A stretch of DNA of 64,000 nucleotides from Marinomonas sp. UCMA 3892 (GCF_012726345.1 NZ_PTXN01000007.1:1-64000); one strand, 5' to 3'. Positions 16,458 to 26,464 are shown, counted from the stretch's first letter. The notes: a model not told the origin generated them from the letters alone. Program-made: numbers and translations.

Positions 16458-17957
16458 CTACACTATTTTTGCTTTTGTTGGCTTGATGTTTAACTTGTCT
16501 TCTTCAATCTGGTCTAACTCGGGGTCACCTTTCCCTTTCGAGATTTTGATCACATAACCAGTCACTAATAACATCACAACGATGCCAATGATAGTTGATA
16601 GTTGCATTGGCAAACCAAAGCCTAATGTACTGTTATTCAGGATAAAGGTTGTACATACCGCCGTCATAAACATCGCAGGAATAGTCGAAATCCAATGCAA
16701 TTTATTGAAACGTAATAAGTATGCAGAAGCCGTCCACAACATCATCACAGCAGTCATTTGATTAGCAAAACCGAAATAACGCCAAATCACGGCAAAATCG
16801 ACTTGAGTCAACACGCCACCAACTATGAATAAAGGCATAGCCATCAACAAGCGACTTTTCAGTGTTTTTTGTTCCATATTGAAGTATTCAGCCAAAATCA
16901 AACGACTAGAACGAAATGCTGTATCACCAGAAGTGATTGGCAAAATAACTACACCTAAGAAAGCAATGATACCGCCAAAAGTCCCAAGTAAACCAAAGGA
17001 CGATGTGTATACCACATTACCAGGACCGCCATCAGCAACAGCGTCACCCAAAGATCCCATAGAACCAAAAAATGACAAGGCAATCGCACACCAAATTAAG
17101 GCAATCACCCCCTCACCTATCATGGCACCAAAGAAGACGAAGCGTCCGTTTCTTTCATTCTCTAAACAGCGTGCCATTAATGGTGATTGAGTGGCATGAA
17201 AACCAGACACAGCACCGCAAGCAATAGTAATAAACAACGCAGGCCAAAGAGGTAAATTGTTTGGATTCATGTTAGTGAACATATCGCTAAACTGATAATC
17301 CGCTAAAATAGAATGTCCAGAAGAGAACCCTATTGCCCCAATCAAACCAACAGACATGAAAATCAATAGCGCACCAAAAAAAGGATAAAAACGGCCTATA
17401 ATTTTATCGATCGGTACAATCGTGGCTAAAATATAATAAGCGAAAATGATCGCGACCATAGCTCCCATAGAAACCGTAGTGCTTGTTTGTTCATTCACTA
17501 AATTAGTAATCATGCTGGCTGGAGCGGATACAAATACCACACCAACAAGCAGTAACAGCACAATTGCAAACACATTCATAAAATGTTTTGCACCTTTCCC
17601 CAAATAACGACCAGTAATAGATGGGACAGAAGCACCACCATTACGAATAGAAAGCATTCCTGAGAAATAATCATGAACGGCGCCGGCAAAGATACAACCT
17701 AAAACAATCCAGAGCATTGCTGCAGGACCATATAAAGCCCCCATGATAGGGCCAAAAATTGGTCCTACACCAGCAATGTTCAATAGCTGTACTAAGTAGA
17801 TTTTTTTCTTAGACATTGGCACGTAATCCACACCGTCACGCTTAGAAAAAGCAGGCGTAGTACGATTTTCTTTGATACCGAATACTTTCTCGACAAAAGT
17901 ACCGTAAATGAAGTAACCCGCAATAAGCGCAGCTACACAGAAAAGAAACATCATCAT
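16458..17957 (-). CDS. cstA: CstA-family (carbon starvation / pyruvate-type) transporter
   Basis: The protein has about 499 residues and more than ten membrane segments. Family motifs are GYFIYGTFVEKVFGI near the start, LLNIAGVGPIFGPIMGALYG, AVHDYFSGMLSIRNGG, ACGAVSGFHATQSPLMARCL and TSGDTAFRSSRLI. E. coli CstA and BtsT carry peptides or pyruvate and are about 700 residues, so this is the shorter type. I chose the ATG at 17957 because the family starts there and the three upstream repeats then sit about 110 bp away. A GTG at 18044 would add 29 residues. The neighbouring LytS-LytTR pair suggests BtsSR-BtsT-like control. Confidence 0.88.
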   Translation of the reverse strand: MMMFLFCVAALIAGYFIYGTFVEKVFGIKENRTTPAFSKRDGVDYVPMSKKKIYLVQLLNIAGVGPIFGPIMGALYGPAAMLWIVLGCIFAGAVHDYFSGMLSIRNGGASVPSITGRYLGKGAKHFMNVFAIVLLLLVGVVFVSAPASMITNLVNEQTSTTVSMGAMVAIIFAYYILATIVPIDKIIGRFYPFFGALLIFMSVGLIGAIGFSSGHSILADYQFSDMFTNMNPNNLPLWPALFITIACGAVSGFHATQSPLMARCLENERNGRFVFFGAMIGEGVIALIWCAIALSFFGSMGSLGDAVADGGPGNVVYTSSFGLLGTFGGIIAFLGVVILPITSGDTAFRSSRLILAEYFNMEQKTLKSRLLMAMPLFIVGGVLTQVDFAVIWRYFGFANQMTAVMMLWTASAYLLRFNKLHWISTIPAMFMTAVCTTFILNNSTLGFGLPMQLSTIIGIVVMLLVTGYVIKISKGKGDPELDQIEEDKLNIKPTKAKIV

Positions 17958-18069
17958 GTTATTATTTTCCCATTCAATGATTGTTTTTATAAGTGTGGTC
18001 ACGAAGATAAATGCACTTCCAAAAACAAGCATCTGAGCTTTCACTCAGTGGCAAAATATCAAGTTAAGA

Positions 18070-18112
18070 GGTCATAGGGAGAATTGAACGGTATTCACGA
18101 TGAGTAAATGGT
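18070..18112 (-). promoter_or_regulatory. Three direct ACC repeats at 20-bp period (probable LytTR sites)
   Basis: Read leftward, ACCATTTAC, ACCGTTCAA and ACCTCTTAA begin at 18112, 18092 and 18072, each exactly 20 bp apart. LytTR regulators bind paired direct repeats about two turns apart, and E. coli BtsR uses ACC-type repeats. The sites lie between the LytTR gene and the cstA-like gene, as expected for direct activation. The binding itself is inferred. Confidence 0.65.
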
Positions 18113-18125
18113 TATGGTCACGCCT

Positions 18126-18860
18126 TTAGTAGATACCAAGCATTTGCTTCAATAGCTTCAAATAACGACGGCTAACTGGCGCGATACTTCCACTGAGAGT
18201 AACCACTTCAGCAAGCCCATTATCGAGCAATTGAATCTCTTTTATCGCCTTGGCATTAATAAGATATTGGCGGTGACAACGCAGTAATTCGGTCTTTTCT
18301 TCTAATGTTTTCAAGGTAAGCTGGCTGCTTGCCGTCTGTTGCGCCGTTTTAACATGAACACCAGAAAGATCACTGTAAGCCATTTCGATATCGTGTAGAG
18401 GAATAATCATGATTCGATTATGTCCAATACAAGGCACTTGCTGAAGCTGCGTTGGCATTAGAGCATCAATTTGTGCCTGAGTATGGGGGGCTTCTAGATT
18501 ATGCCTAACTTTTAACAGCCTATTAAGGCTTTTATGAAGGCGCTTGGGATCCACTGGTTTAAGCAAGTAGTCAAACGCATTATCTTCAAACGCCTGAACA
18601 GCGTATTGGTCAAAGGCCGTAACAAAAACCACATGAGGCATGGTTTCAGGGTCAAGCATACCGATAAGCTCAATACCACTAAGCTGCGGCATTTGAATGT
18701 CCAAAAAGACGACTTCCGGCTTTAGAGTATTAATAAGCTTAAGCCCTTCGATAGCATTACTAGCTTGAGCAATAACCTCTACTTCTCCCGATTCCTGAAG
18801 TAATTCGGTCAGTTCTTCTCGTGCAAAAAGCTCATCATCTATTACAATTGCCGTTAACAT
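18126..18860 (-). CDS. LytTR-family response regulator (BtsR/YehT-like)
   Basis: The 244-residue protein has a receiver domain (1-120, phosphoacceptor D54 in VVFLDIQMPQ, acidic pair in IDDE, K in LLKPVDPKRL) and a LytTR DNA-binding domain (about 140-240: IMIIPLHDIEMAYSDLSGVH, LRCHRQYLINAKAI). It would be phosphorylated by the adjacent kinase and activate the CstA-type transporter gene downstream, as E. coli BtsR activates btsT. It starts 39 bp after the kinase stop codon. Confidence 0.9.
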   Translation of the reverse strand: MLTAIVIDDELFAREELTELLQESGEVEVIAQASNAIEGLKLINTLKPEVVFLDIQMPQLSGIELIGMLDPETMPHVVFVTAFDQYAVQAFEDNAFDYLLKPVDPKRLHKSLNRLLKVRHNLEAPHTQAQIDALMPTQLQQVPCIGHNRIMIIPLHDIEMAYSDLSGVHVKTAQQTASSQLTLKTLEEKTELLRCHRQYLINAKAIKEIQLLDNGLAEVVTLSGSIAPVSRRYLKLLKQMLGIY

Positions 18861-18899
18861 AACTATATTTTCTCAACTGTTATTGGTTATATCCGATCT

Positions 18900-20570
18900 T
18901 TACTCGTGAACTGGAATTAGAAAACGCATTCTTGTCCATTGCCCTTCATCACACTCTGTTTTCAATTCCGCCGCATCACCAAAATAATGCGTAAGACGCT
19001 TAGCCACTATATCCATACCTAAGCCTGTACCATCAGCAGCTATTGGTAAAAATCGCCCCGCATTGTCCTCAACAAAGATGTCATAACCTAATGCATTTCG
19101 TTGACTATATATTCGAATTCGTCCGCCTTCTAACAGAGTGCTAATACCATGCTTTATTGCATTTTCAACCAGTGGTTGCAGCGTAAAACTAGGCAACATT
19201 CTATTCAATAATTCATCATGAATATCAATTTCTACCTCAAGTCGATCGGTGAAACGCGCTTTCTCAATTGTCAGATATGCATTCACATGGGCAAGCTCAT
19301 CCTTAAACATTACCGTCTCGATATTTTGTTTAAGATTGCTCCTAAAGAAATGCGAAAGATGCTGAATAAGTTCCCGCGCCTTATTAGGGTCTCGGCGAAT
19401 AACCGCACTAATGGTATTAAGCGCATTAAATAAAAAATGTGGATTAACTTGCGCTTGCAACAACTTGATTTCTGCTTGAGTTAACAGTGTTTGCTGCTGC
19501 TGAAAGTCGCCATATAAAATTTGGCTCGATAATAATTGACCGATGCCCTCTCCCATAGAGCGATTAATATTGGACAACAGCTTGCGCTTTGGTTCATAGA
19601 GCTTAATAGTACCGACAACTTTTTTACCAGCCCGCAAGGGAATAACAAGAACCGAACCAAGTTTACAGCTGTCTGAAATAGAACATCGATATGGAGACTC
19701 ACTGCCACCTAAATACACTACCCGATTCTCTTCCATGGCTTGTAAGGTATATTTAGAAGAAATCGGAGTATTGGGTTTATGGTGGTCTTCTCCAATGCCG
19801 ATAAACGCCAACGTTTTTTCGTTATCTGTTACCGCTACCGCACCAACATTGGTTTCTTCATAAATAATACGTGCAATTTTTTCAGCACTGCTAGCATCAA
19901 AGCCAGAACTCCATAACCCAACGCTACGTTCCGCAATCGTTAAAGCCCGTTGTGAAAAAACCGCAGAATAGCGCTCAAAAATAGTTTTCTTATCTTGAAG
20001 AATACTAACAAACAACGCGGCACCAATGCAGTTGGCAATTATCATAGGCATAGCGATCTCAGACACTAACGCATAGGCTTGATCAAACGGTTTAGCAACG
20101 GCAACAATAATAAGCATCTGACTAACTTCCGCCACAAAAGTCACCGCGAGAACAACCAAAGGGTTAAATAACTGATCAGATTTATCTTTTCGCACAAAAT
20201 ACAGATGCATTAAGCCACCAATTACCCCCTCTGCGGTGGTAGAAATTGCACAAGCAACATCGGTAAAACCGCCCAAACTGTAACGGTGCATACCACCCGT
20301 TAAGCCAACAGCAAAACCAACAACAGGGCCACCAAGTAAGCCACCGATCACAGCTCCAATCGCACGTGTATTAGCAATAGCATCATTAATAGCCAGCCCA
20401 AAGTATGTCCCCATAATGCAGAACAATGAAAATAAGACGTAACAACTAAATTTATGAGATCGCTGAGAGGAAACATTCAGCAAAGGCAGAAAAATCGGAG
20501 TCTTACTCAACATGTAAGCCAAGACAAGATACACACTCATCTGCTGCAACAACGAAAGAATTAAATGCAT
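18900..20570 (-). CDS. LytS/BtsS-type sensor histidine kinase
   Basis: The 556-residue kinase has an N-terminal 5TM-LYT membrane sensor (about 5-195, with GAVIGGLLGGPVVGFAVGL), a GAF-like region (about 205-345), a His_kinase domain with H378 in QAQVNPHFLFNALN, and an ATPase domain (LQPLVENAIKHG). It belongs to the LytS/YehU class, in which E. coli BtsS senses extracellular pyruvate. It is co-directional with its regulator and the CstA-type gene, so a pyruvate-like signal is plausible but not shown here. Confidence 0.9.
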   Translation of the reverse strand: MHLILSLLQQMSVYLVLAYMLSKTPIFLPLLNVSSQRSHKFSCYVLFSLFCIMGTYFGLAINDAIANTRAIGAVIGGLLGGPVVGFAVGLTGGMHRYSLGGFTDVACAISTTAEGVIGGLMHLYFVRKDKSDQLFNPLVVLAVTFVAEVSQMLIIVAVAKPFDQAYALVSEIAMPMIIANCIGAALFVSILQDKKTIFERYSAVFSQRALTIAERSVGLWSSGFDASSAEKIARIIYEETNVGAVAVTDNEKTLAFIGIGEDHHKPNTPISSKYTLQAMEENRVVYLGGSESPYRCSISDSCKLGSVLVIPLRAGKKVVGTIKLYEPKRKLLSNINRSMGEGIGQLLSSQILYGDFQQQQTLLTQAEIKLLQAQVNPHFLFNALNTISAVIRRDPNKARELIQHLSHFFRSNLKQNIETVMFKDELAHVNAYLTIEKARFTDRLEVEIDIHDELLNRMLPSFTLQPLVENAIKHGISTLLEGGRIRIYSQRNALGYDIFVEDNAGRFLPIAADGTGLGMDIVAKRLTHYFGDAAELKTECDEGQWTRMRFLIPVHE

Positions 20571-20831
20571 AAAACGATACTTTTAAAAACGAAGACATCA
20601 AGAAAATAGAGACTCAATTTACCCGTCTCCCCCTATCGGAACAAGAAAAGAGTCTGCGACAAAGTCAACAATGCATAACAAATTCTCTATCTTTTGAGAT
20701 TTAGTCCTTTAAAAAACCGATTTGATTTTACTCTGCCCCCCTCTATCACCGATAATTCCCGCTAATGACTCACCCCAGCCGATGAAAGGTTTTGGTAGAG
20801 CAACTCGCATCTAAAGTGGAAACCCTATTCA

Positions 20832-23018
20832 ATGGAAATCAAAGTTAATTTTCTCGACAATCTAAGACTTGAAGCCAAGTTTGACGATTTTACCGTTATC
20901 ACCGATCAACCGATCCGCTACAAAGGCGATGGCTCTGCACCAAGTCCATTTGATTACTTTCTAGCGTCTTCTGCTTTATGTGCGGCGTATTTTGTGAAGG
21001 TCTACTGCAAGGCTCGTGATATCTCAACGGACAACATCCGTTTGTCGCAGAACAACATTGTCGATCCAGAAGATCGCTACAACCAGATTTTCCAAATTCA
21101 AGTCGAATTACCAGACGACATTTCGGACAAAGATCGTGAAGGCATCTTGCGTTCTATTGATCGTTGCACCGTAAAGAAAGTGGTACAAACTGGCCCAGAA
21201 TTCAAAATTGAAACTGTTGAAAACCTAGACGCAGACGCTAACGCCATGTTGATGGGCCAACCTGATGGTGCGACGAGCACCGTAATTCTTGGTAAAGACT
21301 TACCACTAGAGCAAACCATTGCCAACATGACGGCCATGCTAGCTGATCTTGGCATGAAGATTGAGATTTCCTCATGGCGCAACATAGTGCCTAACGTTTG
21401 GTCTTTGCATATTCGTGACGCGGCGTCACCTATGTGTTTCACCAACGGCAAAGGTGCATCAAAAGAAAGCGCACTGTGTTCCGCTCTTGGTGAGTTTATC
21501 GAGCGCTTGAACAACAACTTTTTTTACAACGACCAATTCTTTGGTACTGAAATCGCCAACAGCGAATTTGTCCATTACCCAAATGAAAAATGGTTTGCGT
21601 TAACCCAGGATGATTCCCTTCCAGAAGGCATCTTAGATGATTACTGCCTAGAGATTTATAACCCAGACGGTGAGTTGTTTGGCTCGCACTTGATTGATAC
21701 CAACTCAGGCAATAAAGCGCGCGGCATTTGTACGATTCCTTATACACGCAAATCCGATGGTGAAACGGTTTACTTTCCATCGAACCTGATCGAAAACTTG
21801 TTCTTAAGCAACGGCATGAGCGCGGGCAATAACCAGCAAGAAGCGCAAGTGCAGTGCTTATCGGAAATTCTAGAGCGCGCCGTTAAACGCCAAATCATCG
21901 AAAACGAAATTGTCTTGCCAGATGTACCAATGGAAGTCTTGGAAAAATACCCAAGCATCCTTACTGGCATCAAGGCATTGGAAGAACAAGGTTTTCCTAT
22001 CGTAGTAAAAGACGCCTCTCTTGGCGGTCAATTCCCAGTAATGAACGTCACATTAATGAATCCGAAAACCGGCGGTGTATTTGCTTCTTTTGGCGCCCAC
22101 CCAAGCTTTGAAGTCGCACTGGAACGCAGTTTAACCGAGCTGATGCAAGGCCGTAGCTTCGAAGGCTTGAACGATGTACCAAAACCTACGTTTAATAGCA
22201 TGGCTGTCACAGAGCCAGAAAACTTTGTTGAACACTTTATTGACTCAACCGGTGTCATTTCTTGGCGCTTCTTCAGCGATAAAAACGACTACGACTTCTG
22301 CGAGTGGGACTTTTCAGGCTCCAATGAAGAAGAAGCCAACGCCATGTTTGGTATTTTAGAAGAACTAGGTAAAGAAGTGTATGTGGCCGAGCTGACAGAT
22401 TTAGGCGCATCAGCTTGTCGTATTTTGGTACCAGATTATTCCGAAGTGTATCCAGTGGAAGACTTGGTGTGGGACAACACCAACAAGGCGCTGGATTATC
22501 GTGAAGATATCTTGAACCTACATTCTTTAAGCAATAAGCAACTGACCAACCTGGTAAATCGTTTAGAAGACAGCCAGCTCGATAACTACACAGACATACC
22601 AACGTTAATTGGTATCGTATTTGATGAAAATACCGTCTGGGGTCAGCTGACCATCATGGAACTGAAAATCCTAATCTATTTGGCCCTTGGTGCTCACGAA
22701 GAGGCGTTAGAACTAGTCGGTGAATTCCTACAGTTCAACGACAACACAGCTAAACGCGGTTTGTTCTATCAAGCCATGAACTGTGTACTGGAAGTGACCC
22801 TAGACGAAGAGTTAGAGCTTGACGACTTTATCCATAACTTCAGCCGTATGTTTGGCAAAGACGTTATTGAAAACGTTGTCGGTTCTGTCTCAGGCGATGT
22901 ACGTTTTTATGGCCTCACTAAAACCAGTATGCAGCTTGAAGGCATCGAACCGCATTTACGCCTCATTGAAAGCTACAAAAAACTGCATCAAGCACGTAAA
23001 GCCAACGCAGCTAAATAA
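20832..23018 (+). CDS. ycaO: OsmC-YcaO fusion protein
   Basis: The 728-residue protein joins an OsmC-like domain (about 1-140, with GDGSAPSPFDYFLASSALCAAYFVKVYC) to a YcaO domain (about 200-590). The YcaO part has the ATP-binding features GKGASKESALCSALGEFIERL, ALERSLTELMQGR and EAQVQCLSEILERAVKR. A helical C-terminal region (about 600-728) follows, as in E. coli YcaO, which promotes beta-methylthiolation of ribosomal protein S12 with RimO. The OsmC domain is normally a separate peroxide-reducing protein. The fusion looks intact, with one start and no frameshift. No peptide-maturation partners are adjacent, so it is probably not a natural-product cyclodehydratase. Confidence 0.88.
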   Translation: MEIKVNFLDNLRLEAKFDDFTVITDQPIRYKGDGSAPSPFDYFLASSALCAAYFVKVYCKARDISTDNIRLSQNNIVDPEDRYNQIFQIQVELPDDISDKDREGILRSIDRCTVKKVVQTGPEFKIETVENLDADANAMLMGQPDGATSTVILGKDLPLEQTIANMTAMLADLGMKIEISSWRNIVPNVWSLHIRDAASPMCFTNGKGASKESALCSALGEFIERLNNNFFYNDQFFGTEIANSEFVHYPNEKWFALTQDDSLPEGILDDYCLEIYNPDGELFGSHLIDTNSGNKARGICTIPYTRKSDGETVYFPSNLIENLFLSNGMSAGNNQQEAQVQCLSEILERAVKRQIIENEIVLPDVPMEVLEKYPSILTGIKALEEQGFPIVVKDASLGGQFPVMNVTLMNPKTGGVFASFGAHPSFEVALERSLTELMQGRSFEGLNDVPKPTFNSMAVTEPENFVEHFIDSTGVISWRFFSDKNDYDFCEWDFSGSNEEEANAMFGILEELGKEVYVAELTDLGASACRILVPDYSEVYPVEDLVWDNTNKALDYREDILNLHSLSNKQLTNLVNRLEDSQLDNYTDIPTLIGIVFDENTVWGQLTIMELKILIYLALGAHEEALELVGEFLQFNDNTAKRGLFYQAMNCVLEVTLDEELELDDFIHNFSRMFGKDVIENVVGSVSGDVRFYGLTKTSMQLEGIEPHLRLIESYKKLHQARKANAAK

Positions 23019-23052
23019 TCTAGTTAATCCAATAGATTTAGCGTAGAACTTT

Positions 23053-23080
23053 AAAAGCGAACCCTCGGGTTCGCTTTTTT
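23053..23080 (+). terminator. Intrinsic terminator after the OsmC-YcaO gene
   Basis: AAGCGAACCC and GGGTTCGCTT form a perfect 10-bp stem around a two-base loop, followed by a T-run. It lies about 35 bp after the stop codon at 23018. Confidence 0.92.
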
Positions 23081-23231
23081 ATTCTTATCATATAATAAAT
23101 CTAGTATTTACTAGTTTTCCCCCCAGATAGACGATTCTGATATAATTTTGACTCTAGCTTTTTAGGCTAAAGTGCTTTAACGGCAAGACTGTCGTTCTTC
23201 AATATCGTTTATTTATATGAGTAATAACTGA

Positions 23232-24416
23232 ATGTTTCATAATATCGTTCGCCAATCAGCCGTTGTTTCAATTGGTCTTGTATTACTAACATTAAGTGGT
23301 TGCGAATCCATTCCGTTATCTTTCGACTCAGCAGATTCGGTAAAGCAGTTATCAAAACAGATAAAAGAAGCGGATGATCTTGATGATGTAAAAGCCATCG
23401 CCAAACAAGCAAAAGTCACTAGAGACTTAGTAAGAGCAGATATTAAAGCGATTAAAGCACTATATGCAGAGCTTGACCAAAAAGTTAATAAAAAATGGGG
23501 GAAAGGTAATAGCGAACTGCCCGAGAAGAAAAAGTACGTAAAATACACCAACGACTACCAAGCAAGAACCATTGTGGATTTTGATAAAGGCACAGTGCGT
23601 GTAGAAACACTAACCACGAATTCTCCTCTTGATACATTGAAACAAGCCGTAACAACCACACTACTCACAACTGCCGATCCAACCAAAACCGATATTTTCT
23701 CTAGCGACGCACCAGATACCGAAGGCGTACCCTTTTTGTATCCTCAAGTTATGGACCATGATGGCAAGCTAGTGCAATACCGCTGGCGTGCAGAGCGCTA
23801 TTCAAATTATCTTGTATCAAACAAACTAAAAAAATCCAGCTCAAACGGCAAAACAGTCTATGCTGTTGAATTCAACCTAGTTGCTCAACACGAACACCTA
23901 CGCCAAGAAAAATACAGCCAATACGTAATCGCCGCTGCTAAACGCTACAACTTATCTCCAGCCCTGATCTACGGCATTATTGAAACCGAAAGCTCTTTTA
24001 ACCCTTACGCCGTCAGCCCAGCGAATGCTTATGGTTTGATGCAAGTGGTACCAGCCACCGCAGGTCGAGACGTTTATAACCTAGTGAAGAAAAAATCTGG
24101 CGAGCCAAGCAAAGAAGTGCTTTTCTCCCCAGAAAATAACATCGATATCGGCAGTGCTTACTTACATATTTTACAAACCCGCTATCTCGTAAAAGTCAGC
24201 AACAAAGTCAGCCAAGAATACTCAATGATTTCTGCTTACAACGGCGGTACCGGCAATGTATTAAAAACATTTGATAATGACAGAACACGTGCGATGAACA
24301 AGATAAACCAAACTTCCACCAGCAATGTGTATAAGAAACTGAGATACGATCACCCTCGAACTGAGTCTCGAAATTATCTAGAGAAAGTCACCAAAGCTAA
24401 GAAGAAATATGAATAA
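23232..24416 (+). CDS. mltC: Membrane-bound lytic murein transglycosylase C (MltC)
   Basis: The 394-residue lipoprotein has the lipobox LTLSGC (Cys24). The first half is the MltC-type N-terminal domain (formerly DUF3393) and the second half a C-terminal SLT domain. The catalytic Glu is in IYGIIETESSFNP, followed by AVSPANAYGLMQVVPATAGRD and SAYNGGTGNV, the classic goose-lysozyme-like motifs. It cleaves peptidoglycan glycan strands with 1,6-anhydro product at the outer-membrane inner leaflet. The length is slightly above the 359 residues of E. coli MltC. Confidence 0.93.
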   Translation: MFHNIVRQSAVVSIGLVLLTLSGCESIPLSFDSADSVKQLSKQIKEADDLDDVKAIAKQAKVTRDLVRADIKAIKALYAELDQKVNKKWGKGNSELPEKKKYVKYTNDYQARTIVDFDKGTVRVETLTTNSPLDTLKQAVTTTLLTTADPTKTDIFSSDAPDTEGVPFLYPQVMDHDGKLVQYRWRAERYSNYLVSNKLKKSSSNGKTVYAVEFNLVAQHEHLRQEKYSQYVIAAAKRYNLSPALIYGIIETESSFNPYAVSPANAYGLMQVVPATAGRDVYNLVKKKSGEPSKEVLFSPENNIDIGSAYLHILQTRYLVKVSNKVSQEYSMISAYNGGTGNVLKTFDNDRTRAMNKINQTSTSNVYKKLRYDHPRTESRNYLEKVTKAKKKYE

Positions 24417-24475
24417 CTCTACTATGTTCGATAAAAAGTAGGTTATGGCAGAGATTAGCAATATAACGAAATACA

Positions 24476-24502
24476 GTGTCAGGCCAAGCAGCGGCCTGAC
24501 AC
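24476..24502. terminator. GC-rich hairpin between convergent genes
   Basis: GTGTCAGGCC (24476-24485) and GGCCTGACAC (24493-24502) form a perfect 10-bp stem with a seven-base loop. It separates mltC from the convergent hydrolase gene. There is no long T-run on either side, so termination may be weak or rely on other factors. Confidence 0.6.
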
Positions 24503-24511
24503 GAGATAGAT

Positions 24512-26464
24512 TTAGTTAAGATATACGAAATCTTCTTTTGCTCGTTTTATCACAATATCCATATCACTTGGTAACATAAAACCATCAGCGATCAGAGCCT
24601 TAGCTTGTGATTCTACTTCATTAACATATCCTTGTTCATTGCCATAACGCTCAACAATGGACAAGCGAGAATCGCCTTCTATTACTCCTTTACTGCTTGC
24701 AAATGGGATAAAAGAACCTAACAATCCACAAAGGTCACCTTTAGCATACTGCTCATCACGTAAATTCCATCCCCAATAGGTTCCTAACGGAGCTGCTACA
24801 CGAGGCATTTTAACACCACCTAATTCAATGCCATCAGCATCAAGCTGTGGAACTAATACGGGATATGCCTGCCCAGCGATAGAAAGAAGCTCACTATAAT
24901 TACGGACTTTAAGCACATTGTAATTAGGTAAATAGGCGTGATTTCCTGTGGCTGGCAAGCGCAGATCAGACAACGCCACTAGACTGCCATCTTCGATGCT
25001 TGGATACCGACTATCCGGGGGAGTCAAACCTTCTGTCGTCCATTGTTGCATAGCCAAGGTCAATGCTCGCATAACAGGAGATGTACTAATTGGATTGGTG
25101 GGAAATTGACACATCTTATTATTTTTACTAAAAGCATTCCAACCACTAAAATGAGGCGCCCCTGTTAAAAAGTACAGTCGAACATTCTCAGCTTCCTGCA
25201 TTTTTGAGCCATCCGGAGCGGTCGACACCAAAGCCGATCTTGCCTGCCAAAATTCAGTAGACGTATCGGTTTGCATAATTTTTGGGCAGGTAGCATTTAG
25301 CAGGCATTGCTCAAGAATGCTGTCTGTTTGACCTGTTAACGGGTCAGTGACTAACGTATAACCAAATGGAAATTGATCGCCTTGTACATCGTGATCTTCA
25401 TGTTGACGAGAAAAACGACCCGCTTTAGCAAAGCGATAGTTAGTATAACTCTTACGTGAACCAGCGATATGAGCCATCACACCATCAAATACCTTCGCCC
25501 CCGTTCCATCATCATTAAATCCTTGATAAATAAAATCACGTAAGTATCGACCAGACTGAGAAATACCAAGCGCAATGGTGTTATGAATATTGACTAAAGG
25601 TGAAGCAACATCATGACCTTTTGCACCACGCAAAAAACTCACTACATCAGCCGTAGATATAAAGGCTAATCCAGCAGGAACAGGCTCTTTTGCTGTATAA
25701 ATAAATTCATAAATAGCGCCATTATCAAGCCCAGCTGGACGGGTAATCTCAATCTGTGTCGGCGATAGATATTTAAAAGACAAGCCAGGAGCTGTAGATC
25801 TTGGATCTTCTGCCCGTTGACGTACCGTCAGACTTGCTTTAGAAACATCCAGATCAGCGGCAGGATAAGATAAATTCGCCACAGACGTTTTGCCTTCTTT
25901 ATCAAAGACATATTCTTCTCGTGACAATCCAGTGATTGACGAAATGACATCAAGGTTCAACCCTAACTTATTACTCGGTAAATCGGTTTGCCAACCACTC
26001 CATACAAGGGTATAACCTTTCTTCATCAAAAAGCCATCTCCTGCATCCTCGAGTGTTTCTGGTAAATCCACGCCAGTAGACAAATTAAGAAGGCCCATTG
26101 ATAAATTGCGGCCACGATTCAGAACTTCATACAATATAGTACCGTTACCTTTTTCTTGATCTATAGGACGGAGAACAGAAACCTTACTTGAAAAATACAC
26201 CAACCCATCTTTACCAACTTGCGCTTGGTCAAGGTCAATAATCTTCCTTCCTCGATCTGAGTTTGGATCGACTGCTAATTCTACAAAGCCATCGATTCGC
26301 TCATATTTTCCGACTTGATCAAATGACTCACCACCAAAAACCGGGCTAATTTTATTAGTCACGGTAAAATTAACCACTTTCGCCTGAACCGTTAAAGGGG
26401 AAACAACAAGAATAAGCTTAAATAGTAAGCCTAACCATTTCCTACTAAAAGACATTAATTTCAT
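24512..26464 (-). CDS. Secreted alpha/beta-hydrolase-domain protein
   Basis: The 650-residue protein has a signal peptide (about 1-29, ending TVQA). The middle shows an alpha/beta-hydrolase nucleophile elbow, ALGISQSGRYLRDFIYQGFN (GxSxSG type), and later LFPxxGxH-like NHAYLPNYN. The length and the phrase YEVLNRGRNLSMGLLN resemble the large alpha/beta-hydrolase-domain family (PF20091 type), which lacks an assigned substrate. It is probably periplasmic or outer-membrane associated. Exact reaction unknown; an esterase-like activity is plausible. Confidence 0.72.
   Translation of the reverse strand: MKLMSFSRKWLGLLFKLILVVSPLTVQAKVVNFTVTNKISPVFGGESFDQVGKYERIDGFVELAVDPNSDRGRKIIDLDQAQVGKDGLVYFSSKVSVLRPIDQEKGNGTILYEVLNRGRNLSMGLLNLSTGVDLPETLEDAGDGFLMKKGYTLVWSGWQTDLPSNKLGLNLDVISSITGLSREEYVFDKEGKTSVANLSYPAADLDVSKASLTVRQRAEDPRSTAPGLSFKYLSPTQIEITRPAGLDNGAIYEFIYTAKEPVPAGLAFISTADVVSFLRGAKGHDVASPLVNIHNTIALGISQSGRYLRDFIYQGFNDDGTGAKVFDGVMAHIAGSRKSYTNYRFAKAGRFSRQHEDHDVQGDQFPFGYTLVTDPLTGQTDSILEQCLLNATCPKIMQTDTSTEFWQARSALVSTAPDGSKMQEAENVRLYFLTGAPHFSGWNAFSKNNKMCQFPTNPISTSPVMRALTLAMQQWTTEGLTPPDSRYPSIEDGSLVALSDLRLPATGNHAYLPNYNVLKVRNYSELLSIAGQAYPVLVPQLDADGIELGGVKMPRVAAPLGTYWGWNLRDEQYAKGDLCGLLGSFIPFASSKGVIEGDSRLSIVERYGNEQGYVNEVESQAKALIADGFMLPSDMDIVIKRAKEDFVYLN

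Noticed and set aside
16261..16557. 98-codon forward frame beginning MNKKWKATHV
   Set aside because: It has no ribosome-binding site, runs through the terminator of the opposite gene and overlaps its 3' end; no protein features were recognised.
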